This document shows, one piece after another, positions 21,301 through 30,970 of a DNA stretch of 64,000 bases (position 1 is the first letter of the stretch; each line of letters opens with the position of its first letter). The DNA is from Styela clava (Eukaryota > Chordata > Ascidiacea > Stolidobranchia > Styelidae): contig NC_135254.1 of assembly GCF_964204865.1 (NCBI RefSeq), forward strand, positions 14,327,001-14,391,000, in the 5' to 3' direction. A program made the position numbers and the translations under genes. A model generated the notes under the pieces. It was not told the DNA's origin. It did no database searches and saw nothing but the letters and a program-made list of their open reading frames with translations.

Positions 21301-23816
21301 GCTTTTGAATGAAGACGGCAGGAAATTGTCTAAAAGGCAGGTAGGTAGGTGGGTTGATTGATGATATTAGGGATGTGGAGAAAATTTGCAATCGGGTCCT
21401 GACTTTTGCCTAAAAATTTTATCTCTTTGACTTAGGGTCAGGAAAAATTTTGATTTCGACACTGGGTTGTAAAAAATTTCGGCTTCACATTCTGACGAAA
21501 TCAAATTTTGATAACAAAAAATTTTCTTATGCAAGCTGTCTTTCATAGACTTTTTATTACAATTAGTAAAGTTGATATGTTTTGAGTTTGTCTAATATTT
21601 CGACATTTTTTACTACTGTTAAAAGTCTGCTATTCTGACTTTGAGAAGTTCAAAATTTCGACTATAACCTGCCAAACTCAGACTCCATAGCTCTGAGCGT
21701 TGCAACAAATTATCTGATCAAAAATACTAGAATATTTAATTTGATTTTACTGATAATGTTCATAGGACTTGATCCAGAAATCAATTTTTTACATGTCTTG
21801 TACAAATTGAAGGATTAAACATTGTTAAAATTCACAGGGTGATGTGTATGTGGAGCAATATCGTGAGGGTGGATACCATGCCGCATCGATTTTAAATTTT
21901 TTAGCTCATTATGGTGCTGGATTCACAGAAAGTTCTGGAATAATATTCGGTGATGAAGTTGCAACTCCAACGAAAGTTTTAGATATAATGGCAAAAGAAT
22001 TTTCAATGGAAAAGGTTTGACATCATTGTGTAGTCCTTAAAATATCCTGGCTGATTATATCGACTTGGTTTTGATATTGAAGAATTAAATTCTTATCTGG
22101 CCTTATTTTCTTATGTAATTAACAACAATTCCAGAAATTGTTTGACAAACGAATAGACGAGATGTTAATTTTGCAATTACTTGAGCTCTGATCATAAATT
22201 CTTCCCAAATTGTAGCAAAATAAGGAAATGTCATTTTTTACTCTATAAATTTTAAAACTTCTATGATTTCAATGCAAAAATAGTAATTTAATAATCTGCT
22301 GTTATATTCTCTAATTAATTTATTTTTTCAACTTGTATAAAAAATGTAACAAAAAAGATGACAATGATATTATTTTGTTAGGTCGGAGTGAATAATTCAA
22401 TTGTAAGTTTCTCAAAGCTTGGTGAATACAACTCAACAATTTTAAAGCATTTACTGTCAGATGAAAGAAGCATAAATTGTATGATAGAAGAATTAAGGTA
22501 GATGGACTGTTGTTACAGAAAACTTCAAAGTCATGTCTTTGATAATCTTAGTGGGTTAGTGCTTACAGTTCTAATTGCAAACAAATATCTTGGTAGTTTT
22601 GTTGTGGATGACCCGTGTTATAATTTGAACTTTATCTTCAACCGCTCTTTTTCTTTGTTTGAAGGAAGTATGTTTTGGAGAAGTATGGAGAAAGCAATAT
22701 ATTGAATAAAATGTCTAATGATGAGCAAAAAAATGAATATATCGATAGAGTTCTCTCAATCAGAAAGGTATTACTTCGCTTATCACTGTCAGGTTCATTT
22801 TTATTTTGCAGAATTATTCTGTATGCACTCCATTTATCATACAAGTTGGGATTGTTTCATGTGCCATACTCAGCCATAGCTTAGATCAAGTTTTTGAAAA
22901 TAGATCCTATCGGTCTAAATAACTATGACTCTTACGATGAAGAATAAATTTCTTTTCGCTGACGCATTATACACATTTATAGTGTTAAATATAATGTGAA
23001 TGGTCTTCAAACTCATTGAAATTAGTATACTCTGAAGTAGGTTTTCCTTGAAATTCTCAATGACAACAGTCGAAAGCACATATATTTTCATGTAGAATCA
23101 CATAACAGTTCTCAAGGATTTAATCAGTGAAGAATATAATTATGTTTGGATTCGTCCTTCTATTCCACACGAGGAAATTCAAGAAGATATGATGAAATTT
23201 GTTCTAAATATTTGCAGGTGATTTTTATTACATTTTATTGTTTTTGAACGATCTCTTTTCTCATCCATGTATAAACATCTTGATTTTATTGAAATTTGGT
23301 CAAAATTCTATGAAAACATTGATAAATTTAAGGTGAGATAAACAGGCTTGTTAATATGGCATTTATCATTTAACTTCTACTGAGCTTTTTTCTTGCTTCA
23401 CTTAATTATTCATTTTTATAGATATGACACAATGTTTTCATAAAAGCATGTCTATAGCTAAAGTTAATCATTTGCGTTTTCAAATTTCAGTTTTCTAGAA
23501 GACATTAATGTTGACGGTTTATCTAAAGAAGTGATCACTCCAAGGATTCGTGATATTCAGGCTAAGGCGAAGTTGAAAATTGCTCCCGCCATGACATTGT
23601 TAAGATATTTATTAAGTGGACGGAAAGTAAGTTTATATTTCTATTAGCCATATGACCGAACTTTTCAATCTTCTAATGGAGAACATTTTGCTTTAATTTC
23701 AGCAAGGACCTGCAGTTGCAGAAATTATTTGCATTCTTGGAAAAACGGAATCCGTAGCACGATTGAAGAAGATACAACAGTTTCATAATAAATCACCGTC
23801 ACTGGCAAAAATGTGA
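18354..23816 (+). CDS. EARS2: Mitochondrial glutamyl-tRNA synthetase, 12 coding exons, with an apparent one-base frameshift
   Basis: A class I, non-discriminating-type synthetase that charges mitochondrial tRNA(Glu). Exons: 18354-18486, 18944-19009, 19119-19296, 19619-19726, 20610-20795, 21145-21340, 21838-22014, 22382-22497, 22665-22767, 23096-23217, 23492-23626, 23703-23816. The total is about 544 residues (human 523). [19 protein letters not shown] gives the HIGH-type motif, split by intron 1. [34 protein letters not shown] and [10 protein letters not shown] follow, then [14 protein letters not shown] supplies the KMSKS loop. The N-terminus from the first in-frame ATG is rich in Arg/Lys and poor in acid, as for a mitochondrial presequence. 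Exon 11 is odd: it is one base short for the phases of its neighbours. FLEDINVDG at its start and [11 protein letters not shown] after it lie in different frames around 23516-23522, yet both halves look family-like. Introns hold SINEs and a 760-bp hAT MITE. Confidence 0.93.
18636..18885 (+). repeat. SINE copy in EARS2 intron 1
   Basis: Runs from the tRNA-like head (GGCGGTGGGCGCCTCGTAGC) through GAGAGAGGATTGCTTGACTCC to the AAATCCTATCC tail, plus orientation. Diverged and missing the central part. Confidence 0.65.
19770..20529. mobile_element. 760-bp hAT-type MITE in EARS2 intron 4
   Basis: Termini are CAGGGGTGGCCAACCTGC and GTGTTGGCCACCCCTG. The flanks GTATATAG (19762-19769) and GCATATGG (20530-20537) match at 6 of 8 positions, as for an aged 8-bp TSD. 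Repeated GCGATCGACT words lie near both ends. No transposase frame. Confidence 0.85.
20850..20960 (-). repeat. SINE head fragment in EARS2 intron 5
   Basis: The CCAGCAATCCTCTC..CATGGGATTCGAGC..CCCACGCAGGGTAATCAGAGG block matches the 5' part of the main SINE on the minus strand. The rest is missing. Confidence 0.65.
20985..21125 (+). repeat. Second SINE-like family in EARS2 intron 5
   Basis: CAGAATCTTTCTGGTTTGGCATTGC..AATTGCACACTGAGTAAGGTGGGCGGCACAGGGTTGTAACC matches the copies near 5630 and 63117. It abuts the SINE fragment and ends about 20 bases before the exon 6 acceptor. Confidence 0.45.
21366..21700. mobile_element. Decayed MITE of the CAGGGCTGTGGAGTCGGAG family, EARS2 intron 6
   Basis: It has a GGATGTGGAG..-like left side, many GACTTTG/TTTCGAC words and a right end CAGACTCCATAGCTCTGAG, inverted relative to the left. 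Better copies lie at 44190-44560 and 46616-46968. The boundaries are rough. Confidence 0.4.
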
Positions 23817-25100
23817 CAACAACATCTCCTTTTTCTTATCAAAATTCTATTCCATTATGCATTTTTTACTATAAAAAGTACAAACCCAGAGGTTGCATTT
23901 TTATATTGAACTTACTAGAAACATAAGGGTGATGTGATAGTTAAATTCAGTTGGATCTTGGCCTACAAATGTACATGGCTATACATGATTTAGTCTTGCT
24001 GGTAGTGAAGAAATTTCAATGGTGTGATTGTGAAGTAATATTCATTCAATATGATAGCTGAAATCTGTAGTATAGAAAGTAGTTAGACCCCAGACATCCA
24101 CTTTGTTGTAGTCATGTGGATGAGGTTAAATTGCAATGTTATAAATGTGAGTGACATAGACATCTCGGTGATATATTTGTACGAGTCCCCTTGTCCGTAT
24201 ATTGACTTTTGTGGATATGGGACAGATCAGCCATTCAAGGTTTCACTGGGTTCGGAAAAAGTAGTGTAGGTAGCAAGTATGTGTGAGCAGCTGTCATAAT
24301 GGGTGCAAATGGTTATCACAGCTTACCACTAGCTTGTGAAGGACTGATACTAGAACAGGCCCATGAGAGTTGTTTATCTGATATGAAGTTAGAAGTGAGC
24401 AGCAGACTGTGTGTGTTTCCATGAGGCATGGTTAACACACTATCAGATACTTTCAAAGCAAACACCGTTCCTGCTCATTCACATTGAAGAAATCACACAA
24501 GGACTTCTCTTCCCACATACGTGTTTGTACTTAAATTATTATTTAGAGATCAAATCACAAAACATTATGGCACTACATGGTATAACTGCCTGAGTATGGA
24601 TTTCTTAATGGACTGAATCTGAGTTTATATATCTATGCATATCCACAAACTAGGCCTAATATGCCACTGAAAAAAGTACATCAAAGTGTAATATATTTAT
24701 TAAGGCACCATAATATTGCGTATAAATAATTTAACATAGAAAAGTACTATGATTTTTTACTCAGTGCAATTTCAGTATTGCAATGGGCTGATAAAATTTA
24801 AAAGCAAAACATAACCACCAACCTAAATAAACAAAAATAAATAAATATGACCACAAAACTTATTTTCCTGATAAATTCACTATATAAACAATAATTGCAC
24901 AGTGCAATTGACTTATACGACATACAGAAAAAAGAAATATCAATAACAAATGGTTGCTACAAATTTTTAAGTCCCAGGTCCAATTGCAGTATAAATGTAT
25001 TTGCTCTAATGATACATAATATGATAATTGCTTTGCAGGCACTTGTCCGATCGAACAGATTGCTAGCTATGATTCCCGCTTAAAAGAAGTCCACTGTAAT
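23817..25100. other. Region between convergent EARS2 and GORAB
   Basis: EARS2 and GORAB are tail to tail, so both 3' UTRs should lie here. I see no exon, repeat or RNA gene that I can support. Confidence 0.5.
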
Positions 25101-28100
25101 CTATTTTATTTCATCAGCTTCTTTGGGTTTAACTTCAATATTATCATTTGTTTCATTCACACCTGAACTTTGTGTTAAATCTGGTGATGAATTGCTGGGT
25201 TCAACTTCAACATCTTTATTATTATCGGCAGTCGATTCTGTTGAAACCTTTGAATCAGTTTGAGAACTTTCAGCTTCTACAGCTATTTCTTCAGACTCGT
25301 CCAATTCCAGCTTCTGCATTAATTCTTCCAACTTGTTAGCCTGTTATATGAGCAAAATAGAGATTAATAGTATGAAAAAGGTGGGTAGTTCCAGTTGGCA
25401 CTGCAGGCTATGCTTACAAATACTCCATCGCACCCTGCAAAGGTTCGAATCTCATGGATATAATTATGCGCAAGAGGATCGCTGGACTCCCAGCCATGGT
25501 CAGGTGGTTCACGTAACTTCTGGCTGGTTACGGCTTACTACTCAAGTCCATGCATCTTAAAATAATAAATGATTTTTTATCCCCAAACCTTACATGGACT
25601 AGTAACGGGAGAAGCCGTGTTTCGTCTTATGATTGAGCAGTATTATCAGCTTTCTATTCTCCCGGGGTGGTCAAATCATTTCTCCTATCCTTTGGTCAAA
25701 TCATAATCAATCTATCATATATTGAAGCATAGTTCAGCCTTACCTTCCTTTCCTCATTTAATTGTATTAAATGGAATAGATGTTCTGTCAATTCTTCTTT
25801 CATTTGTGTTGCCTTGTGAAGATTCATTTTTGCACTTATGTATTCCGCTTCTGCTTTATCAAAGCGTTTTCTGAAAATATACAGTTATAACTTATATTTA
25901 AAAACGCCAATCAGCTGTTTGGTAACACAGGAATCCTTAAAAATTAAACTTGAACATAGTTTGTGACAACCCTTATGTCCATTCATCAAGAAGCAGGAAG
26001 TGATTAGGAGGAATTATATGTGCACTGTTTATGATGGACTTGTCATAAAGACAATGATGACTTTATTACTTATCGATCTTGATCGGTAAGTATGTTAATA
26101 GGTATTTGTCTGTTAGATACATGCGATATCTCACGCAAGCGAGGTTGAATCTGCTCCAAATTTTGCATGTTCATTCATCATATCACAAACCAGAAGCCTA
26201 TTGATTTTGGATTATGTCGTATAACAAGAGAGTCATTAATTAATTAGTGATGAAGAGATCTAGATTTTTGAAAAGCGAGAGAACGTGAATGACCTAGATT
26301 TTTGAAGCAAGAGTGTGCATGTGCTGAGTGTGTGTGCGATGCGCAAGTTTCCATCAAAAAAGTTTCCACGCTATTGAGTCAGAGCGCAGGGCACACGCCG
26401 CTGGATCGATAAGTCAGCGGTCTCTGATCGCTATCTCCTTTACATATTGTTAGAGATTATCAAGTGGCAGCAACTGTGAGGATGAAAATAACCTCGAGAT
26501 TTTGCCCGCCTTTGTTAGTAGAATATTACCAAATATACTACAGGACATTTGAAGCAATTACAACTTGCATGACATATCAGAAATAGTAGAGTAGAAGCAA
26601 CAAAAGGATGTCTGGAAACATAGGAAGTGTAAATGAGGTCGAAAGAAACTTTACAGTTCACCCTAAATTAACATACATTATCATGTATAATTAAAAATAT
26701 AATACCATAACTTACTGTGCATGATTATAATCTACGCAAGCTTCATCAATTCTATCTCTAAGAAGTGAAACATCATAATTCAACATGCCATCAAGCTTTG
26801 TAAGTTCGGCTTGTATTTTGACAAGTTTTGTTGATTCTGCAAACGCTCTCTTTTTTCTGTAAAATTAAAATGACTTGATGTATCAAAGTTTTATCAAATA
26901 AGGATTAGCAAAAATCTTGCAAATGATAATGTAATCTAATACCAGTCTTAATTCTAAAATCTATTCCATTTCAAGTTGAAAAAAATTTGAACATGTATTA
27001 AGCTATGAGAAGAAATGTAATGAAGTTGTTACAAAAACCAGTTTGATATAAGCTGGTTACATATGCTGATGATATCATGCAGTTGCCACTTCTGAAACAA
27101 CGATCATTTTAGACCAGTGATTCTCAAACTTTTTGGGACGCGCCCCCTTTTGAGAATTTCTCAAGTCTCGCGCCCCACCTCTAAAATAACAGATAGTTGA
27201 GGCGAAATGATGTTTCATTCAAAAAACATATTAATAATATGTGGATGGGACATAAATATCCAAAGTAAAGAAATGTAAATAGCCTATTCAAAACAAGGCG
27301 GGCAAGATCAAATCTAACAAATAGTTTAATTTTTAATTAGCTCCACGCCACCTCAAAAAACTGTCTACGCCCCCCTTGTGAGGGTGCGCCCCACCGTTTG
27401 AGAACCACTGCTTCAGACAATGATATGGATAGAATCATTATCTTTTTTTTTTTTGGTTCTAATTCATTATATATAATAGACAACCAATTGGCAGGTAGAA
27501 ACCATGGCGCTAGGTGAGACCATTTATAAATACTATATACGTATATACCTAAAGTTAAAATAGCCACTTATTACAGTTTTTTTATGAGGAGGTTTCAGAC
27601 CTTTGAGGCGGCACTGAGAAGCAGTCGAACATCTATTTCTTAGAAAGTCTTTCATTACATTCAGGACATGGGGTTAAACTGAAGATCTTAAACCAACTAC
27701 ACCAAAATAGTTAGGCTGATGCCTGATGGTGTTAATTAAGGAATTTGTATGGGTTCAAAGATTTGAAGCATTTCAATGAAACATATTTATGTATATTAAG
27801 AGCTATGAAGAATAATATATGCATATTATATACAGACATTTACATCAATATATATACGAACCTCTCTGCAATTGCTTTCGTTAGCATTGTCTTCTTCCTT
27901 TTATTTTTCTCCTCCATTTGTTTTTGTCTCTGTTGGATGTCTTCAAGTTTGATTTTCTCTTTTCTGGAAGGTATGAATAAAAAAAATTATAATAAAATAT
28001 AATCCATGGCTAATCAGATAATTGTTGTTACAAACCAAGGATATTGCATTCAGTAAATGTGAGCAAGAAGCAAACTGTAAACCACATCTTGCCCAAATTG

Positions 28101-28639
28101 ATTAAAAACAAAATTTTAGGTTAGGTATGTCAGGTCACATGAAAATAGGCTATAATATGCTTACTCTTTGATGACTTCAGCATCTTCTAAAATTTCAGGC
28201 TCTTCGCTTTCAACTGTGTCATTAGCACTTTTATCTGTAGATTCTAAATTAATAGGAACATTTGGTCAGAGAGACAACTAACAGTAATAAAATTCATCAA
28301 ACCTCAAGAGAAAATACCTATTGGTGGAGTGCATGTCTTCCCATGTAATGGTGTATTATCAGTAGGAGTTGTGACTTTTGATGGTAGGTTTTTCTTGGAG
28401 GATTCTTCATTAGCAGCTTGTGATAGCATTGCTTCCGAGGGTACATCACCATGTTCCTTTTGGACTCGAGGAGTAGTTTTAGAGCTTTGCCTTTTTTGAA
28501 CCTTTTGGCCCAAGATAGATCCTTGTTTCGCTTTGGCACCGCCAGTTAAGGGTTTAGCAACTTTGGCACCAGCTGAGCGATTTCCATCGCTTTTCATTCT
28601 TCGTAAATCAGCGTCAGTAAATCCCACCCAGTCACTCAT
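25101..28639 (-). CDS. GORAB: RAB6-interacting golgin (SCYL1-binding protein 1), 6 coding exons
   Basis: GORAB is a coiled-coil golgin that binds RAB6, ARF and SCYL1 and organises COPI domains at the trans-Golgi. It is lost in human gerodermia osteodysplastica and has a centriole role in flies. Exons: 28639-28318, 28243-28165, 27963-27862, 26856-26716, 25870-25744, 25340-25101; all phases close, giving 336 residues (human 369). The start [19 protein letters not shown] matches the family's W.GF...DLRR.K. A low-complexity stretch follows. The conserved coiled coil starts near residue 134: [20 protein letters not shown], then [20 protein letters not shown] and [20 protein letters not shown], then [12 protein letters not shown]. 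Beyond about residue 270 the tail is acidic, Ser/Thr-rich and unlike vertebrates. A CpG-rich MITE sits about 120 bases upstream of the start. Introns hold a SINE (25390-25680) and a hAT MITE (27115-27410). Confidence 0.94.
25390..25685 (+). repeat. SINE copy in GORAB intron 5
   Basis: Plus orientation: B box AGGTTCGAATCTC near 25440, GCGCAAGAGGATCGCTGGACTCC, the TCAAGTCCATGCATCT core and CTATTCTCCCGGGG near the tail. The A-box end is decayed. Confidence 0.7.
26041..26640. other. GORAB intron 4, nothing recognised
   Basis: Intron sequence without a repeat I can name. There are small direct repeats (CTAGATTTTTGAA at about 26269 and 26293). Confidence 0.4.
27115..27410. mobile_element. 296-bp hAT (Charlie-like) MITE in GORAB intron 3
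   Basis: Termini are CAGTGATTCTCAAACTTTTTGGG and CCACCGTTTGAGAACCACTG, the classic Charlie-type end. The flanks TTTTAGAC (27107-27114) and CTTCAGAC (27411-27418) match at 6 of 8 positions. Internal CGCGCCCC words are near both ends. Confidence 0.85.
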
Positions 28640-28758
28640 TTTTAGATTTTATGTTCTTTAGAAAACTTCCTGCAAAGTTTATTTTGGATATTTACTGTTA
28701 GCGATATTCATTCATATCCTTCCTAATGTGTGTTTCTAACTTGTAAGTAAAAAAGTTG

Positions 28759-29213
28759 GGGTCTCGTGTAGTTTCGTACCCAACGTACTTCTAGTAGGCG
28801 TAGCACAACAATTTTTTGACATGCCAATCCTAACCCTCACCTGACTACGCCATCCAAAAATTACGTCACTATGTAGTCACAATTACGTCATAGAGCTTGC
28901 CAAATACTCCTACGATCGCCCGAAATGGCATCGGCGCCGCCGATATTAAGAACTGACTGACGTCAGCGATCTCTCTCCTATCGGGATCGTTGCGACGAGA
29001 AAACGAGAGAAATGGCTGTTCGATTTCGGGTTCTCGTCTGCGCGTCTTGGATGACAGTTCGCATAGTTTGAAGGGCTCTATTACGTCACTGTGATGTCGT
29101 AGTGACGTAATTTTGGGATGGTGTGGTCAGGTGGGGGTTAGGATTGACACATGAAAAAATTGTTATGCTACTGCCTACTAGAAGTACGTTAGGTACGAAA
29201 CTACATGAGACCC
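28759..29213. mobile_element. 455-bp MITE with long inverted repeats, in the GORAB promoter
   Basis: It has the same GGGTCTCGTGTAGTTTCGTACC / GGTACGAAACTACATGAGACCC ends as 294-440. Here the inverted repeats extend about 110 bases inward (..ACTTCTAGTAGGC../..GCCTACTAGAAGT.., AATTACGTCACT/AGTGACGTAATT). The centre is CpG-rich. The TSD is not convincing. Confidence 0.75.
28958..28965. promoter_or_regulatory. Full CRE palindrome TGACGTCA inside the MITE
   Basis: A perfect CREB/ATF site about 320 bases upstream of the GORAB ATG, within the MITE centre. Several TACGTCA half sites lie nearby. Motif evidence only. Confidence 0.3.
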
Positions 29214-29780
29214 ACATAAGATAACATGAGCAGCTGCAAATTCCTTTCCAGTACTAGGAATTCAGCCCAAGAATCACATTTAAATGCACTTGCTAGTATA
29301 TATTTAGTTCACATGATTCCGTGATTTCTGAGTCTTTGTGGAATGAAACTACTGTAACCTGATAACTTTTTCAGTTACACGGAGTTGAACCATGGAGGGA
29401 ATTTCATTATACTAGTTGGTAAAACCAATGAACGAATCAAATTTGATTTTTTTTATATATAAACCTTAATCAGGACTAGACTAGAAACATAGATCTAGAT
29501 TCTTTTAATTTATGATCATTTTATTAATTTTTCCAGCCCTCTATAACGCATTGTGCAAACATTGGCCTTCATTCACGTATACATGTTGCTTCTTGAGCAT
29601 TATTTGCCAAACAAAGCACTCAAATAACATTGCTAAACTAGCAAGAACTGTTTTTGAATTATTCAATGTTTTGGGCCAATGGGCATGCACCATCACAGTT
29701 GAAACACGAAGAACATTCTGCTCGATCTGGTGTATTAAAGGAAGAAATATTAACATACTTTAGTATTGCTGTATTGCAAG

Positions 29781-30277
29781 TAGGGCTGGGCGTTTCGAAA
29801 CAATGTTTCGAAACGTTTCGAAACACTGATATGTCGAAACGGCGGCGTTTCGACCTTCGAAACGGATATTATGACGTCATAGCAAATGCAACCTGTAATT
29901 AGTGACCAATTCGAATTTAATATCCGAATTTATTCGAATATCGTGACTCTCAAATATCGTTTTCAGTGTTTATAAGAATATTAAATATCGCGCAAACGTC
30001 CAAGCGCCGCCGTCCACGTTTTGATCTGGCCGCTGCTTTGTCATTGAGCAGAAACATTCGTGGAATTATCATTATCGTTTTATCTTTCGAATTAGCATCC
30101 AGTGATATCCTTTTGTGGATTTAATTGTGGAAAATAGATGTCATTATACATTAAATTCCATGGGTAATAATGGTATCATATTTCACTGTTTATAACAAAC
30201 GTGTGTTTCGTTTCGTTTCGAAGGCAAAATTTCGTTTCGATTTCGAAACACCAGTGTTTCGAAAATGCCCAGCCCTA
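29781..30277. mobile_element. 497-bp hAT-type MITE with perfect 8-bp TSD
   Basis: Ends are TAGGGCTGGGCGTTTCGAAAC and GTTTCGAAAATGCCCAGCCCTA. ATTGCAAG flanks it on both sides (29773-29780 and 30278-30285), a perfect 8-bp target duplication. The left end carries several TTTCGAAAC palindromes in a row. No coding capacity. Confidence 0.9.
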
Positions 30278-30792
30278 ATTGCAAGCGAGCATCTTGCGCT
30301 GATTACATATTCAGACCAATGATATTCAAAATATTACTCTTAACTATATATTGGTTTTATTTCGACTCTATAATCAGCACAGACGTTGAAATAATTAATA
30401 AAAATAATTAAACAATGATTATGAAATCCAGGCCCCTCACTAATGTAAAAATGTGAGATTTATGAAAAACACCTTGCCATGTGCCGCAGAGTGCGATCAC
30501 CACGTTGTAAGTACATTGGGTTCGCCAACTCTGATATCGCTATTCAGCAGTGGATTTCATCAATGAACGGCAACTGTGGGCAAAAAAATATTCGATTTGT
30601 TTAGTGACTAGCATGATCCAGTCTAGGTAAGAGATAACACGCCGCGGGGAGATAAAAGTTTACACCTCGTGTGCCCAGAGGCTCGAGACGCAAAAGCTCA
30701 AATACGTCACAGCGATATGGATTTTTTCTTTCGCGCGTCGTTCTTTATCTTTCTTTATTACGTCAGGAACTAGACAGGAAAAAAGGTCGTCG

Positions 30793-30800
30793 TCACGTGA
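30793..30800. promoter_or_regulatory. E-box TCACGTGA upstream of the 31-kb gene
   Basis: A palindromic bHLH-LZ type site 170 bases before the ATG. It lies in a CpG-richer block that also has TACGTCA at about 30708 and 30760. Motif evidence only. Confidence 0.3.
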
Positions 30801-30970
30801 ACCAGCAAACCAACCAATCAGCATTGGTTATTTTACAACGGCGATAAACGACATTCTGTTGTTTCGACGCCCTTCTTTGAGGTGTCCTCGTGGCGACTGT
30901 ATTCTGGATTTAGGAATTGTAAATATTTCATTAGAAAAGTTTGAGGCGAGTGTATATCTATATATCTGTT

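Larger units (their letters stand above)
28640..30970. other. Divergent promoter region of GORAB and the 31-kb gene, filled with two MITEs
   Basis: It holds the MITEs at 28759-29213 and 29781-30277. The AT-rich part between them has overlapping frames on both strands near 29512-29763 that I do not believe. A CpG-richer block at 30620-30870 is likely promoter sequence for the downstream gene. Confidence 0.5.

Noticed and set aside
29512-29763. Overlapping frames on both strands
   Set aside because: No family resemblance on either strand, no splice context; chance frames in AT-rich DNA.
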